DNA of 64,000 nucleotides, from the NCBI RefSeq assembly GCF_023155805.1, contig NZ_JAKNUW010000006.1, forward strand, positions 62,001 through 126,000. Reading direction: 5' to 3'. Each line of letters opens with the position of its first letter. Position 1 is the stretch's first letter. Both the position numbers and the translations under genes were made by a program. Positions 62,758 through 64,000 of this stretch are shown here, piece after piece. This stretch comes from Micrococcus lacusdianchii (GTDB lineage: Bacteria; Actinomycetota; Actinomycetes; Actinomycetales; Micrococcaceae). The notes below the pieces were generated by a model that saw only the letters and a program-made list of their open reading frames with translations, made no database searches and had not been told where the DNA came from.

Positions 62758-64000
62758 ATGAGCACCGCACAGTCCTCCCCCGCACCGGCGTCCCGACGCC
62801 GGCTCCCCGCCTAGACGTCCAACTTCGGCTGGCAGATCGCCGCCGCCCTCGTCCTCGGCCTCGTCCTGGGCCTGATCGCCCGCGCGACGGGGCACACCTC
62901 CGAGCACCCGACGTGGCTCGGCGAGACGCTGGCCACCGTCGGCAGCATCTACATCAGCCTGCTGAAGGCCACGGTCGTCCCGCTGGTCTTCTTCGCCGTC
63001 GTCGCCTCCATCGCCAACCTGGCCCAGGTGACCAATGCGGCCCGCCTGGCCGCCAAGACCCTGCTCTGGTTCGCCATCACGAGCCTGATCGCGGTGCTCA
63101 TCGGCCTCGCCGTCGGCGTCGTGCTGCAGCCGGGCGTGGGCACCGGCCAGACCGCGCCGGCGTCGTACCAGGCCAAGGACGTCGGCTGGCTCGACTTCCT
63201 GACCTCCCTGGTGCCGGCGAACTTCCTCGGCCTGACCGTCAAGACCACGGCGGGCGAGGACGGCGCGCTGGCCTCCTCCCCCACGTTCAACGTGCTGCAG
63301 ATCCTCGTGATCGCGATCGTCGTGGGCGTGGCCGCACTCAAGGTCGGCGAGAAGGCCGCCCCGTTCCTCACGTTCTCCCGCTCGGTGCTCGCGATCATCC
63401 AGAAGCTGCTGTGGTGGATCATCCGCCTGGCCCCGATCGGCACCATCGGCCTGCTGGGCAACGCCGTGGCCTCCTACGGCTGGTCCACGATGGGCACCCT
63501 GGCCAAGTTCGTGGTGGCGATCTACGTGGGCCTGGCCCTCGTGATGCTCGTGGTGTACCCGCTGCTGGCGCGCCTGCACGGGCTCTCCGTCAAGCAGTTC
63601 TTCACCGGCGTGTGGCCGGCGTTCCAGCTCGGCTTCGTCTCCCGCTCCTCCCTGGGCACGCTGCCCGTCACCCAGCGGGTGGCCGAGCGCAACTTCGGCG
63701 TGCCCACCGGCTACGCCTCCTTCGCCGTCCCGCTGGGCGCCACCACCAAGATGGACGGCTGCGCCGCGATCTACCCGGCCGTGGCCGCCGTGTTCATCGC
63801 CCAGTTCTACGGGATCGACATGAGCCTGAGCCAGTACGCCCTCGTGGCGCTCGTGTCCGTGCTGGGCTCGGCCGCGACCGCCGGCACCACCGGCGCCACC
63901 GTGATGCTCACGCTCACGCTGTCCACCGCCGGGCTGCCCCTCGAGGGCATGGCCCTGCTCCTGGCCGTCGACCCGATCGTGGACATGGGCCGCACCGCCC
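62758..64000 (+). pseudogene. Dicarboxylate/amino acid:cation symporter (DAACS family) with an internal amber codon; 3' end outside window
   Basis: From the ATG at 62758 the frame meets TAG at codon 19 (62812-62814) and then continues as a symporter to the window edge: 'LLKATVVPLVFFAVVASIAN', 'RLAPIGTIGLLGNAVASYGW', 'GATTKMDGCAAIYPAV', 'LGSAATAGTTGATVMLTLT'. The residue replaced was probably Trp (TGG to TAG). No good start lies between the TAG and the first helix. TAACCT 6 nt before the ATG suggests a leaderless promoter. A point-nonsense pseudogene, a sequencing error or readthrough are all possible. Confidence 0.8.

Overview
The window is very GC-rich DNA with tightly packed genes. Its gene content points to an actinobacterium, most likely Micrococcaceae and close to Micrococcus luteus. 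The pointers are the histidine phosphatase / DUF3090 / SCO1664 trio, a DinB/mycothiol-type protein, the GuaB3 paralogue, a DUF3817 protein and ABC-F / Ohr / DyP genes in actinobacterial style. The species is inferred from composition and gene sets; no marker RNA gene is present. I saw no tRNA, rRNA or CRISPR array.

Layout. 1-2923: housekeeping and small enzymes (serine hydrolase running off the left edge, ribosome-rescue hydrolase, PhnA-like zinc ribbon, DinB-like protein). 2924-3806: a small AT-richer insertion with one unrecognised gene, ending in a second remnant of the DinB-like gene's 3' end. 3819-13805: UbiB-type kinase, formate/nitrite-type channel, NAD-binding reductase, a peroxide-response block (doxX-ohr / ohrR), a reductase / hydrolase / DJ-1 group and an ABC-F ATPase. 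14016-19724: a peroxidase cluster (catalase-like, unknown, DyP, small coupled ORF) and the phosphatase / DUF3090 / SCO1664 operon.

19725-31740 is the accessory region. It starts with a yefM-yoeB-mug operon. Next comes a split IS5-type element (perfect 20-bp ends at 21128 and 25463) enclosing about 3.5 kb of cargo: an oxidase fragment, a major-royal-jelly-type protein, a copper-storage four-helix protein, a broken NlpC/P60 gene and a recombinase tail. A glycerate permease-kinase pair follows, then a second partial copy of the SCO1664 3' end, an IS3 fragment, a broken PucR regulator, a Tat-exported protein and an intact PucR regulator.

31744-52522 returns to core genome: ychF, hsp20, macrodomain, GNAT, rmuC, gluconate permease and kinase, ispH, xseA-xseB, ppk2, aminotransferase, binding lipoprotein, NUDIX, TPR protein, formyl-THF cyclo-ligase and FmdB. 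52548-62573 is a long minus-strand purine block (guaB, guaB3, surf1, DUF3817, guaA) followed by a helicase-like/nuclease protein with an altered Walker A motif. The right edge holds a dicarboxylate/amino-acid symporter interrupted by an amber codon.

Three patterns cut across the window. Many core genes have a TANNNT-type -10 element 6-7 nt before the start codon and no Shine-Dalgarno sequence, as expected for leaderless mRNAs. Accessory DNA sits directly behind two core genes, each time bounded by a second partial copy of the core gene's 3' end. Long perfect hairpins, mostly without U-tracts, lie between many convergent or tail-to-head genes.
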